Shown here: positions 9,268 to 17,921 of the stretch, piece after piece | How positions within the stretch are numbered: the first letter of the stretch is position 1 | How the letters are laid out: each line of letters begins with the position of its first letter | Origin: Clostridia bacterium | GTDB lineage: Bacteria > Bacillota > Clostridia > UBA1381 > UBA9506 | Assembly (NCBI GenBank): GCA_017416855.1 | Contig: JAFQAZ010000024.1 | Coordinates: 62,001-126,000 of the forward strand | Direction of reading: 5' to 3' | DNA length: 64,000 nucleotides | Notes under the pieces: generated by a model | What the model was told of the DNA's origin: nothing | Database searches by the model: none | Seen by the model: only the letters and a program-made list of their open reading frames with translations | Program-made: the position numbers and the translations under genes

Positions 9268-9316
9268 TGTTTCCGTAAATTATGCCATTGTGAACGGTAA
9301 AATAATAGAATTTTGA
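9266..9316 (+). pseudogene. Remnant of a nagA 3' end
   Basis: Reading from 9266 in frame gives D-V-S-V-N-Y-A-I-V-N-G-K-I-I-E-F-stop, matching the intact NagA C-terminus D-N-I-T-V-N-H-V-I-V-N-G-K-T-V-K-stop at 6661-6711. The DNA also aligns (CATTGTGAACGGTAAA versus CATTGTAAACGGTAAA), and a homologous terminator follows. Only about 16 codons remain, fused directly to the end of the AEC gene. Confidence 0.75.
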
Positions 9317-9355
9317 GTTGTTTGGCAGAAAAACCTGCTGAATGGCTCTTTTTTT
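9315..9355 (+). terminator. Terminator after nagA remnant
   Basis: 14-bp stem GAGTTGTTTGGCAG (9315-9328) / CTGCTGAATGGCTC (9335-9348), all positions paired if G-T pairs are allowed, then seven T. The right arm is identical to the nagA terminator at 6743-6756. Confidence 0.85.
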
Positions 9356-9375
9356 GTTTTTTTAAGAACAAATGT

Positions 9376-9404
9376 TTGATTTTTGGAGCTGTATGTGATA
9401 TAAT
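9376..9404 (+). promoter_or_regulatory. Promoter of the glycosidase pair
   Basis: TTGATT (9376-9381) - 17 bases - TATAAT (9399-9404), with TGTGA just before the -10 giving an extended -10. Confidence 0.7.
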
Positions 9405-9467
9405 TAATACATATAGAATCTCGTCATATAAAAATCATAATCAGATTATAAAATAAGGAGCATGAAT

Positions 9468-10436
9468 ATGAGCCGGGTTGATGAAATCAAAAACAGAACA
9501 GTATTCCCCAAGAAACCTGTTATCAGAAAGCTGGGGACAATTTCTTGTAATTGTATTGTTGAAACAACGCCCATTGTGTATCGCGGAGAACTTTACCGCT
9601 TTGAGGTGGTGCGCAGAAAGAGCTTTACGTCTGCAACAAAGGGTTCCTGGCGCGATGTTGAGGATAGTCCCTGCCTTCGCTTTGTTAATGTAAGGACAAA
9701 TGAAGCCACTCCGATTTTTGCTGAAGACCATACCTTTGGGTTCCCCATTGTTGTTGATGACAAGATGTATGTTGTGACCGGCAAAAGCAAAACCTGGGGT
9801 GCAGATACCTTGGTGTTTATGCGCTCTGATGATCTTGTGAGCTGGGAAACATATCAGGAACTCCCGATGCCCGGATTTAAAATTTACAATATGAATATTG
9901 CGAAAAAGGACGGCAAATTCACTCTTTTGATTGAAATCAGTGCCCCTTTAGAGGAGTGCGGACCCCACCATTATACCTTCCGCTTCCTGCAGTCTGACGA
10001 CATGACCCATTGGACGCTTATGCCACAGGAATGTGTCTTTCAGAAAGACCGTTATGCAGGCTCACCGGGGCTCTACACATTGGATGACGACCCTTACTAT
10101 TATGTGACCTATCTGGAAGAATATCCTATGTGTTGTTATGCCAACTGCATTGCCCGTTCAAAGGATTTTATTAACTGGGAATACAGCCTGCTGAATCCGG
10201 TTCTTATGTATGATGAATATGAGGATAAGAAAATAGCCTCTCCCTTCCTTACGGAGGCAGATCGCGCCCTGATTGATGCGGCACTGGATATAAATAACAG
10301 CGATTTGGAAATCTGTGAGTTTTTAGGCAGAACCATTATCTATTATAGCTGGGGTGATCAGCTGGGACATGAATTTCTTGCTGAAGCGTGCTACGAAGGA
10401 ACGGTGAAAGAATTCTTTCAGGGCTTCTTCGAATAA
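9468..10436 (+). CDS. Five-bladed beta-propeller glycosidase-like protein (GH43/GH32-like fold)
   Basis: 322 residues. Repeating blade motifs of the type SDDLVSWETYQELP, SDDMTHWTLMPQECVF and SKDFINWEYSLLNPVL mark a five-bladed propeller of the GH43/GH32/GH117 type. Acidic residues that could be catalytic exist, but I cannot assign a triad or a substrate. No signal peptide, so it would act on an imported oligosaccharide. Start ATG 9468 is preferred over ATG 9462 because AAGGAG (9455-9460) is 7 bases away from the former and 1 from the latter. Paired with the GH94-like gene downstream (39-base gap). Confidence 0.65.
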   Translation: MSRVDEIKNRTVFPKKPVIRKLGTISCNCIVETTPIVYRGELYRFEVVRRKSFTSATKGSWRDVEDSPCLRFVNVRTNEATPIFAEDHTFGFPIVVDDKMYVVTGKSKTWGADTLVFMRSDDLVSWETYQELPMPGFKIYNMNIAKKDGKFTLLIEISAPLEECGPHHYTFRFLQSDDMTHWTLMPQECVFQKDRYAGSPGLYTLDDDPYYYVTYLEEYPMCCYANCIARSKDFINWEYSLLNPVLMYDEYEDKKIASPFLTEADRALIDAALDINNSDLEICEFLGRTIIYYSWGDQLGHEFLAEACYEGTVKEFFQGFFE

Positions 10437-10475
10437 AAGCATTTTATGAATAGATATACGAAACGAGGCGCTTAT

Positions 10476-12782
10476 ATGTACGGAAAATTTATAGAGAACA
10501 CAGCAGGATATGAAATCAATACCTTTGACCTGCCGACCTCCTGGGAATACATATATGAAAACAAAGACATTTTGCTGAAGGTTGATCAGTTTGGTCCGGC
10601 TTATGCCCAGGCAAATCCACCGGGGGATATTGTGCTTTTTAAAAGAGAACAGCATCAGAAATATTCTCCCTGGTTGGTTCATATTGTAACAGAATCCGGG
10701 GAATGCTTCAGCAATTTTTTTAAGCCTTACAGTACAGCTATTCAGCCTGAGAATGTCAGAATACAGTATTTGCCCGAATGTGCCAGATATGGCTTTTCGC
10801 ATAACGGATTACGGTTTGAAACGGAGATTTTTATTCCCGATAGCGGCATTAAGGTTATATATAAATTTAAAGCGAAAAATACAACCGACGAAGCAAGGTC
10901 TGTTGGCATCAGGCCGCAACTGGTGCCGTATCTTAATCAGGCACAGATGACACCCTGGGATAAATATGAATGGTATCTTGATACAAAATGCCGGTTAGAA
11001 GACCGCATAACAGTATCCTCGGAGGTTTTAGACCCGAGTGGGCAAAGCGAGAAAAGAAGATGTGCCTGTTTGGTATCGGACGGTAAGGAATTGTCTGGCT
11101 ATGAAATAAGCCTTGAAAAGTATATTGGCTTTGGTGATGTGCTGGCGCCCGATATGAACTATACAAACGATGAAAGGCTTTATGCCTATCCGCCGGTTTA
11201 TGCGTTTGCCTATGACTGGGCGCTGGCTCCTGGTGAGGAAAAGGAACTGACGCAGGTGTTTACGCTGGATGACAGTGATGTTGGCTGTTATTTTGAAAAA
11301 GAACAGTATTTAGCTGAAAAAGAGAAGAGAAAAGCAGTATTTGACCGGCTTTTTTCTAAAAACAGAATCAACACCGGCGATGAAATGTTTGATTATTATG
11401 CAAATTACTGGGTGCCTCTTCAGATGAATTGGGTGGCATCCTTAGATAGAGGCTGGCCAACAGGTATGCGAGGCGCAAGGGATTCTGCCCAGGATTATAC
11501 AGCCCTTTTATATACCGATACAGATGCCTGCAAGCAAATCATATTCAAAATGCTTACGTGCCAGCGACGTGACGGTTGGTTTCCGCGCCAGTATTCCGAT
11601 GCCGGCAGACACGGCAAGCACGATTTGAGAGAATATGTTGATGGTGGCGTTTTCTTTTTAGAATTTATATGGAAATATCTTGCACATACCCACGATTTTG
11701 ACATATTGAATGAGGAACTTCCATGGCTTGACGGCGATGACCGAAACACGGTTTTAGAACACGTTATACAAGCGGCTGAATACTATCTGAAAGCAGATAA
11801 CATTGGTGAACATGGTCTTTGCAAAATTCGCGAGGGTGATTGGCTGGATTCTGTAAACAGAGCCGGTTTAGAGGGCCGGGGCGAATCAGTTACGGTGAGT
11901 CAGCAATTGGTCATGGGGCTTACATATCTGGCGAATATATTAAACCATATTCATTACCGGGGAGATATTCAGAAGTATCTTACTTTTGCAGAAAGGCTGG
12001 CAGAGAATATCAATCAACACGCCTTTAACGGAGCTTTCTATAACGGCTGTTTTAATGATAACGGCCAATGGATTTTTTCTCAAAACGATCCTGACGGAGA
12101 AGAGAGACAATACGCTGTGTCAAATTACTATGCCGTTATTGCCGGTGTAGCTAAAGCGGATAAATATGAACATGTTTTAAATGTTGCTGAAAGTCTTAGG
12201 TGCGATATGGGCTACAGACTGTTTTATCCACCATTGGGAGGAAAACCGATTGAGAAGGTTGGCAGAATTGCCAGCGGTGATACACCACCCTTTATGATCG
12301 AAAATGGTAATGTGTATAATCACGGTTCCCAAGGCTTTTTAGCCAGGGCACTTGCTGTTATGGGCGAGGGTGAGAAGCTGCTTGATGTGCTGAAATGGAT
12401 TATGCCTTATGATCAGAGTAAGCATCCTACGGAAAAAGTTCTCACATCGCCTTATGCCATAACAAACTGCTATCAGCAATTACCCAGTTTTGAAAACAGA
12501 AGTCTTATGTGTTTTCTCACCGGTAGCATAGCTATGGCAGTGCGAGGTGTTTATGAATGGATGTTCGGCATAAAGCCTGCTCTTGACGGACTTGAGATTG
12601 CCCCCTGTCTGCCGGCGGGAATGGATTGTGCTCAAGCAGAGTTTGCCTATATGGGTAAGCAATATAACCTCAGTATTAGCGGCGATAAGGTGTTTTTAAA
12701 CGGAAAAGAACTTATGAATCAACGGCCGGATCTTATAACGGGCAAGATGGTGTGGTATATCTCTACGGAATCAGAAGTATAA
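10476..12782 (+). CDS. GH94-like glycoside phosphorylase
   Basis: 768 residues. N-terminal beta-sandwich (to about 280), then an (alpha/alpha)6 barrel with RGARDSAQD at 332-340, GDWLD at 454-458 (cellobiose-phosphorylase-type general acid region, normally GDWND) and RGESVTVSQQ just after, and a C-terminal beta-sandwich. This is the architecture of cellobiose/chitobiose/laminaribiose phosphorylases, which release sugar-1-phosphate using phosphate. Near nagBA, an amino-sugar disaccharide is possible but unproven. No signal peptide. Start ATG 10476 follows CGAGG at 7 bases; the in-frame ATG at 10446 has no RBS. Confidence 0.75.
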   Translation: MYGKFIENTAGYEINTFDLPTSWEYIYENKDILLKVDQFGPAYAQANPPGDIVLFKREQHQKYSPWLVHIVTESGECFSNFFKPYSTAIQPENVRIQYLPECARYGFSHNGLRFETEIFIPDSGIKVIYKFKAKNTTDEARSVGIRPQLVPYLNQAQMTPWDKYEWYLDTKCRLEDRITVSSEVLDPSGQSEKRRCACLVSDGKELSGYEISLEKYIGFGDVLAPDMNYTNDERLYAYPPVYAFAYDWALAPGEEKELTQVFTLDDSDVGCYFEKEQYLAEKEKRKAVFDRLFSKNRINTGDEMFDYYANYWVPLQMNWVASLDRGWPTGMRGARDSAQDYTALLYTDTDACKQIIFKMLTCQRRDGWFPRQYSDAGRHGKHDLREYVDGGVFFLEFIWKYLAHTHDFDILNEELPWLDGDDRNTVLEHVIQAAEYYLKADNIGEHGLCKIREGDWLDSVNRAGLEGRGESVTVSQQLVMGLTYLANILNHIHYRGDIQKYLTFAERLAENINQHAFNGAFYNGCFNDNGQWIFSQNDPDGEERQYAVSNYYAVIAGVAKADKYEHVLNVAESLRCDMGYRLFYPPLGGKPIEKVGRIASGDTPPFMIENGNVYNHGSQGFLARALAVMGEGEKLLDVLKWIMPYDQSKHPTEKVLTSPYAITNCYQQLPSFENRSLMCFLTGSIAMAVRGVYEWMFGIKPALDGLEIAPCLPAGMDCAQAEFAYMGKQYNLSISGDKVFLNGKELMNQRPDLITGKMVWYISTESEV

Positions 12783-12917
12783 AGCTTTCGTCCGGTGAAA
12801 AGGGTGAATTATATTTTAGAAGATTCTGATTGTTCAGTTCATACATAACATCAATTTTATAGAAAACATATAAAAAATAGAAGTGTTAGGGAGTGTTTAA
12901 ACGGAGGGACGCTTTAT

Positions 12918-13436
12918 ATGGCACATATATTGGGAGTGCTGGCGGTTGTAACGTTTCTTCTGAGTTTTCAGTTTAAAACAAGAAGAAACATTATAGCAGT
13001 TAATTTAACCTCAAGGCTGTTGTATATCCTGCAATATATATGCTTGGGAGCCTTTGAAGGTGCTGTTCTGGATTTTATGGGGCTTTTGCTGTCTTTCTTT
13101 GCAGGGCTTAAAGAAAAAGAGTTTATAACAAAGCATATTAAGAGTATTATGGTTGTGAATATTCTGCTTTTGCTTGGCGTAGGATTTGCGATGTATCAAA
13201 ATATTTTTAGCCTGTTTGCTATTTTGGGGATTGTTTTTGAAATCATAGCATTATGGCTAACAAAAGAGAAACACATCAGAGTCCTTTCTCTGATTGCCGC
13301 ACCATTCTGGTTTGCTTATAATCTGGCAAATACAGCATATGGCTCTGTGGTGGGGAATGTTTTTACGATGGTTTCAATCGGAATCGCTATGGCAAGGCTG
13401 GATTTCAATCGAAAAGAAAAGAATCTTTCTGTATAA
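12918..13436 (+). CDS. YgjV family inner-membrane protein
   Basis: 172 residues with about six hydrophobic segments. The start MAHILGVLAVVTFLLSFQFKTRR and the LTSRLLYILQYICLGAFEGAVLDFMG segment fit the YgjV family of small membrane proteins of unknown function. RBS GGAGGG at 12902-12907. The 135-base gap before it is AT-rich with no clear terminator or promoter. Confidence 0.7.
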   Translation: MAHILGVLAVVTFLLSFQFKTRRNIIAVNLTSRLLYILQYICLGAFEGAVLDFMGLLLSFFAGLKEKEFITKHIKSIMVVNILLLLGVGFAMYQNIFSLFAILGIVFEIIALWLTKEKHIRVLSLIAAPFWFAYNLANTAYGSVVGNVFTMVSIGIAMARLDFNRKEKNLSV

Positions 13437-13453
13437 TTCTTGAAAGGGGCTTT

Positions 13454-13669
13454 ATGGTGATTACAATCTTCAACAGGCAACAACTGATTGTTACGTATGA
13501 TATGACGATCCAATCCAAGATCAGAGATATCCTGGCGGCCAATAAAGTGGATTACACGATTAATCCTTTTATGGGATGGTTTGGTTCTTTGCAACCTGAA
13601 TATAAAATTTATGTTCATAAAAAAGACTATGAACAAGCCTGTTATTTAATTAAAGATGTTTTTAAGTAA
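13454..13669 (+). CDS. Small DUF2007-like protein
   Basis: 71 residues; soluble, with the pattern KIRDILAANKVDYTI ... YKIYVHKKDYEQACYLIKDVF, resembling short ferredoxin-fold signal-transducing proteins (DUF2007-like). Function unknown. ATG 13454 with RBS AAAGGGG; 17 bases after the YgjV gene, so probably co-transcribed. Confidence 0.55.
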   Translation: MVITIFNRQQLIVTYDMTIQSKIRDILAANKVDYTINPFMGWFGSLQPEYKIYVHKKDYEQACYLIKDVFK

Positions 13670-13770
13670 AGAAGAAAGGCTTTAGTTCAGAGCTGTGATT
13701 CAATCTGAGACAACAACCTTATGTAATTGTAAATACAGAAGTGAATTTAATACATACAGGAGAAAGTTTT

Positions 13771-14196
13771 ATGTGGAATATGATATGGCCGTTGATTTTA
13801 ATTGTTGGGTCTAATTGCTTTTACAATATCTGCACCAAGTCAATGCCGGGCAGTGCCAATGCATTCGGAGCACTAACGGTAACCTATCTTGTGGGGGCGG
13901 TGCTTTCTGCCATTCTCTTTGTGGCTGGTGTGAAACCGGCTAATGTGGCAGGGGAACTGGCGAAGGTAAACTGGACATCACTTGTGCTGGGTGTGGCCAT
14001 TGTAGGGCTTGAAGTGGGATATGTATTTTTATACCGTAACGGCTTGAAAATAGGAAGTGGTGCCCTGACGGCCAATATCTGTCTGGCGGTGGCGCTGCTT
14101 GTGATTGGCTTTTTGTTCTATAAAGAAACAGTTTCCCTGCGTCAGATTATCGGTATTTTGGTATGCAGCGTTGGACTGTTTTTAATTAACGGATAG
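13771..14196 (+). CDS. Small EamA-type (4-5 TM) membrane transporter
   Basis: 141 residues, half the length of a typical EamA (DMT superfamily) exporter and close to small-multidrug-resistance size. Hydrophobic helices: MIWPLILIVGSNCFYNICTK, ALTVTYLVGAVLSAILFVAG, LVLGVAIVGLEVGYVFLYR, LTANICLAVALLVIGFLFY, IIGILVCSVGLFLI. It would act as a dimer. Start ATG 13771 preceded by CAGGAGAAAG; an upstream GTG in frame has no RBS. Confidence 0.65.
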   Translation: MWNMIWPLILIVGSNCFYNICTKSMPGSANAFGALTVTYLVGAVLSAILFVAGVKPANVAGELAKVNWTSLVLGVAIVGLEVGYVFLYRNGLKIGSGALTANICLAVALLVIGFLFYKETVSLRQIIGILVCSVGLFLING

Positions 14197-14238
14197 AATG
14201 ATAAAAGAAAAAGATAGCTTTAAAGAAAGGAAATGATT

Positions 14239-14856
14239 ATGGCTAAACGTGTGAATCGTGAGCAGGAAATTTTAGATTTTATCAATGAACAGGTGCGTGA
14301 TAAGGGTTATCCGCCATCAATACGTGAAATTTGCGCTGCGGTAGGTCTCAATTCGCCTTCAACTGTGCATACCTATTTAAAAAAACTGGAGGAGAAGGGG
14401 CAACTGGTGAAGGATGGGTCCAAAACCCGTGCTATCCGTTTAACAGAGACCGAAGCGGAGCGTATGGCAGAGCCAATCTCTGAGTATCTTTCTGTGCCGG
14501 TTGTGGGCAGTGTAGCTGCCGGTACGCCTATTTTGGCTGAAGAAAATGTGACGGATACATTTCCCCTTCCAATGATTTTTGCTAAAAACAAAAATGTTTT
14601 TATGCTAAAGGTTAAGGGCGACAGTATGATCAATGCCGGTATTTTTCACGGTGATTATGTCATTGTTACTCAGCAGGAAACCGCACGGAACGGCGATATC
14701 GTGGTGGCGCTGTTAGATGATTCGGCCACGGTGAAAACCTTTTATCAGGAAAAGGATTACATCCGCCTGCAGCCGGAAAATGATGCCTTGTCACCCATTT
14801 TGGTTAAAGATGTGCGCATTGTAGGTAAGGTGTCAGGTGTGTTCAGAATTTACTAA
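14239..14856 (+). CDS. lexA: SOS repressor LexA
   Basis: 205 residues. N-terminal winged HTH (PPSIREICAAVGLNSPSTVHTYLKKLEEKG) and C-terminal S24 autoprotease: cleavage site Ala94-Gly95 (SVAAGTP), Ser129 in KGDSM, Lys166 in SATVKTF. Represses DNA-damage genes until RecA-stimulated self-cleavage. Start ATG 14239 is chosen over ATG 14233, since GAAAGG lies 8 and 2 bases upstream respectively. The next gene begins 17 bases after the stop. Confidence 0.95.
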   Translation: MAKRVNREQEILDFINEQVRDKGYPPSIREICAAVGLNSPSTVHTYLKKLEEKGQLVKDGSKTRAIRLTETEAERMAEPISEYLSVPVVGSVAAGTPILAEENVTDTFPLPMIFAKNKNVFMLKVKGDSMINAGIFHGDYVIVTQQETARNGDIVVALLDDSATVKTFYQEKDYIRLQPENDALSPILVKDVRIVGKVSGVFRIY

Positions 14857-14872
14857 GTCAAGGAGAAATAAA

Positions 14873-16045
14873 ATGGAAGAAATTAAACGAATTGCAGAAG
14901 AAATATTTGAAGAAATCGTCAACATCAGAAGAACCTTGCATCGTCATCCGGAGCTGGGCTTTCGCGAATTCAAAACAGCAGAGCTGATTTGCCAACATTT
15001 GGAGGCACTGGGCATTCCTTATGAAAAAAATGTGGCGCAAACCGGTGTGGTAGGCCTTTTGGAAGTGGATAAGAATGCAAAAACCCTGCTGATGCGCGCC
15101 GATATGGATGCACTTCCTACGAGGGAGGAATCCAATTGTCCCTTTAAATCAGAAATTGACGGGCAAATGCATGCTTGTGGTCACGATGCTCATGTTTCGA
15201 TTGTGCTGGGTGCAGCGACTATTTTATCCCGCTTAAAAGACAAATTGCAATGCAATGTTAAGTTCGTTTTTCAACCGGCTGAAGAGGTTGAAGGCGGTGC
15301 TGAACCCATGATTGCAGAAGGGGTTATGGAGAACCCGAAAGTGGATGCTGCTGTAGGCGGTCATGTTATGAATAGCGTGGAGGCAGGAACAATAGGAATT
15401 AAATATGGTGAAATGATGGCTTGCCCTGATGATTTTCATATGGATATTCACGGTCGCGGCGGCCACGGAGCATATCCTCACAACTGTATTGATCCCATTG
15501 CTATTGGTGTGCAGATTCTGACGGCCTGGAATGCTCTTTCTGCCCGTTATACCACTCCTGTTGAAAAACACTTGATTTCCACCAATGTTTTTCAGGCAGG
15601 CACTTGCTTTAACATTATTCCTGATGATGTACATATAGAAGGCACAGTTCGTGTTTTTAATGAAGATTTACGCCAACAGCTGGCTAAAAGAATGAAAGAA
15701 CTGGCAGAGCAGATTGCAGCTGCCTTTGGTGCTACTTGCGACTTTGAATATGTTTTCCGTTACCCGCCTCTGGTGAATGATAAGAGTATGGTAGATGCCG
15801 TTCGCGATAGTGCGGCAAAAATTATCGGAGCAGATAATGTTGTGGAGTTGACAGAACCTTCCATGGGTGGAGAAGACTTTGCTTATTTTGGACAGTTGGT
15901 TCCTTCTTGCTTTATTAATTATGGTACTGGGAACAAGGCGCAAGGTATTACACAGCCGTTGCACAACTCAAAGTTTACTATTGATGAAGCAGGTATTAAA
16001 ACCGGCATGATGGTGTTGAGTCAATTTGCTTTAGATTTCGCTTAG
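14873..16045 (+). CDS. M20 family amidohydrolase (hippurate/IAA-amino-acid hydrolase type)
   Basis: 390-residue M20D-type zinc amidohydrolase. Motifs: LHRHPELGFREF, RADMDALP, HACGHDAHV (metal), FQPAEEVEGGAEPMI (general-base Glu pair), MGGEDFAYF and a C-terminal LHNSKFTIDE. Hydrolyses N-acyl amino acids or a related amide; exact substrate not determinable. Start ATG 14873 with AAGGAGA 6 bases upstream. A terminator follows; lexA lies immediately upstream. Confidence 0.9.
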   Translation: MEEIKRIAEEIFEEIVNIRRTLHRHPELGFREFKTAELICQHLEALGIPYEKNVAQTGVVGLLEVDKNAKTLLMRADMDALPTREESNCPFKSEIDGQMHACGHDAHVSIVLGAATILSRLKDKLQCNVKFVFQPAEEVEGGAEPMIAEGVMENPKVDAAVGGHVMNSVEAGTIGIKYGEMMACPDDFHMDIHGRGGHGAYPHNCIDPIAIGVQILTAWNALSARYTTPVEKHLISTNVFQAGTCFNIIPDDVHIEGTVRVFNEDLRQQLAKRMKELAEQIAAAFGATCDFEYVFRYPPLVNDKSMVDAVRDSAAKIIGADNVVELTEPSMGGEDFAYFGQLVPSCFINYGTGNKAQGITQPLHNSKFTIDEAGIKTGMMVLSQFALDFA

Positions 16046-16057
16046 AAAATATATAAT

Positions 16058-16084
16058 AACAGCCCGGTAACGGGCTGTTCTTTT
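16058..16084 (+). terminator. Terminator after M20 hydrolase
   Basis: Perfect 9-bp stem AACAGCCCG (16058-16066) / CGGGCTGTT (16071-16079) with a GTAA loop and TCTTTT after. Confidence 0.88.
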
Positions 16085-16105
16085 CGGTTATAGGTTGGTG
16101 ATTAT

Positions 16106-17863
16106 ATGAAAACAAAAAGAAAAAAAGGATTAATTGGGCGTTTTTTGCCTTATTTTATCAAGTATAAATGGATTTTAATATTAGATTTGCTTTGCGCATC
16201 TTTAACCACGGTTTGCGAATTGGTGTTGCCGCTTATTGTACGGCTCATTACGGATAAAGCGACCAATGCACCGGAAACCTTAACGGTGCGGCTCATTCTT
16301 TCGGTTGGTGTGTTTTATCTGGTGCTCCGTGTAATTGATACCCTGGCCAGTTATTATATGGCCAACACCGGCCATGTGATGGGGGCGCGGATTGAAGCCG
16401 ATATGCGCCGCGATTTGTTCGGGCACCTTTCCAAACTGTCTTTTTCTTATTATGATGAGGCCAAAGTGGGTTCTTTAATGTCCCGTTTAACAAGCGACTT
16501 ATTTGATGTAACGGAGTTCGCCCACCACGGACCGGAAGAGGTATTTATTTCACTGATTAAAATTGTTGCGGCCTTTTGTATTTTGTGCACGGTGAATGTG
16601 TGGCTGACTTTGATTATCTTTTCCTTTCTGCCATTTTTGTTTTTAGTATCTTTTGTGCTGAACAAAAAAATGCGGCGGAATTTTAAAGAATCCCGTGTGC
16701 AGATAGGTGAACTGAATTCGCAAATTGAGGACAGTCTACTGGGAATTCGCGTGGTGAAGTCTTTTGCTAATGAGAGTATTGAAGTAGAGAAGTTTGAGCA
16801 AGGCAATAACAAATTTTTGGGCATTAAGCGGCTCTCTTATTTATATATGGGCTTGTTTCAGAGCAGCACCCGCTCCTTTGACGGTGTGATGTATCTGGCT
16901 GTATTGGTTTCCGGTTCTCTGTTTATGATTAACGGCAAAATTGCACCGGCCGATGTAATTGCCTATTTGTTATATGTAACCACACTCTTAACCTCTATCC
17001 GTCGGCTGGTGGAATTTACAGAACAGTTCCAGCGGGGGATGACGGGCATTGAGCGATTCTGCGAAATTATGGATGAACCCATTGAGATTCAAGATAAAGA
17101 AAATGCTGTACTTTTACCTGCTGTAAAAGGTCATGTGGAGTTTTCGCATGTTACCTTCCGGTATGCCGAAGGATTGGATGATGTTCTTGCAGACATCAAT
17201 TTATCCATCGCCCCGGGAGAGAGTGTGGCTTTGGTTGGCCCCTCCGGTGGAGGAAAAACCACACTTTGCAGTCTGATTCCCCGGTTTTATGAGGTGACGG
17301 ATGGAACCATCACCGTTGATGGGTATAACATTCAGGATGTGACGTTAGAGTCGTTGCGATCTCAGATTGGCGTGGTGCAACAGGATATTTATATGTTCTC
17401 CGGCACGGTGCTTGAAAACATTGAATATGGCAGGCCGGGGGCCACTATGGAGGATATTATAGAAGCCGCTAAAATGGCTGGCGCTCACGAGTTTATTATG
17501 CAATTGAAGGATGGATACAACACTTATGTGGGCGAGCGGGGCGTGAAGCTTTCCGGCGGACAAAAACAGCGTATCGGCATTGCCAGAGTGTTTTTGAAAA
17601 ATCCGCCTGTTCTCATTCTGGATGAGGCCACCTCTGCTCTCGATAACGAGAGCGAGCGGCTGGTACAACAATCTCTGGAGCGGCTGGCGAAAGGCAGAAC
17701 AACCTTTACCATTGCTCACAGACTGTCTACCATCCGTAATGCTAATCTGATTCTGGTGTTAACGGAAGAAGGTATTGTAGAGCAGGGGAACCATGAAAGC
17801 CTGATGGAACAACAGGGTCTGTATTACAATTTGTATCAGGCAGCAATGAATGTGGAGCAATAA
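16106..17863 (+). CDS. ABC exporter, fused permease-ATPase (MsbA/multidrug type)
   Basis: 585 residues. Six TM helices in residues 1-320, then an ATPase: GPSGGGKTT Walker A, Q-loop VVQQDIYMFSG, LSGGQKQ signature, VLILDEATSALD Walker B, and IAHRLST H-loop. Works as a homo- or heterodimer exporting lipids or drugs. No partner half is adjacent, so a homodimer is more likely. Weak RBS (GGTTGGTGAT) before ATG 16106. Confidence 0.9.
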   Translation: MKTKRKKGLIGRFLPYFIKYKWILILDLLCASLTTVCELVLPLIVRLITDKATNAPETLTVRLILSVGVFYLVLRVIDTLASYYMANTGHVMGARIEADMRRDLFGHLSKLSFSYYDEAKVGSLMSRLTSDLFDVTEFAHHGPEEVFISLIKIVAAFCILCTVNVWLTLIIFSFLPFLFLVSFVLNKKMRRNFKESRVQIGELNSQIEDSLLGIRVVKSFANESIEVEKFEQGNNKFLGIKRLSYLYMGLFQSSTRSFDGVMYLAVLVSGSLFMINGKIAPADVIAYLLYVTTLLTSIRRLVEFTEQFQRGMTGIERFCEIMDEPIEIQDKENAVLLPAVKGHVEFSHVTFRYAEGLDDVLADINLSIAPGESVALVGPSGGGKTTLCSLIPRFYEVTDGTITVDGYNIQDVTLESLRSQIGVVQQDIYMFSGTVLENIEYGRPGATMEDIIEAAKMAGAHEFIMQLKDGYNTYVGERGVKLSGGQKQRIGIARVFLKNPPVLILDEATSALDNESERLVQQSLERLAKGRTTFTIAHRLSTIRNANLILVLTEEGIVEQGNHESLMEQQGLYYNLYQAAMNVEQ

Positions 17864-17904
17864 AAAACCAGTAGCAAAATGAATTCATTTTGCTACTGGT
17901 TTTT
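17864..17904. terminator. Bidirectional palindromic terminator
   Basis: A long perfect palindrome centred on GAATTC (17881-17886), with arms AAAACCAGTAGCAAAATGAA and TTCATTTTGCTACTGGTTTT. A-run and T-run on the two sides let it stop both the ABC gene and the convergent SLH gene. Confidence 0.9.
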
Positions 17905-17921
17905 ATTATGCGTTATTTACA

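Noticed and set aside
12783-12917. Gap after the GH94-like gene checked for a terminator or RNA gene
   Set aside because: AT-rich with no stable stem-loop and no tRNA-like features.
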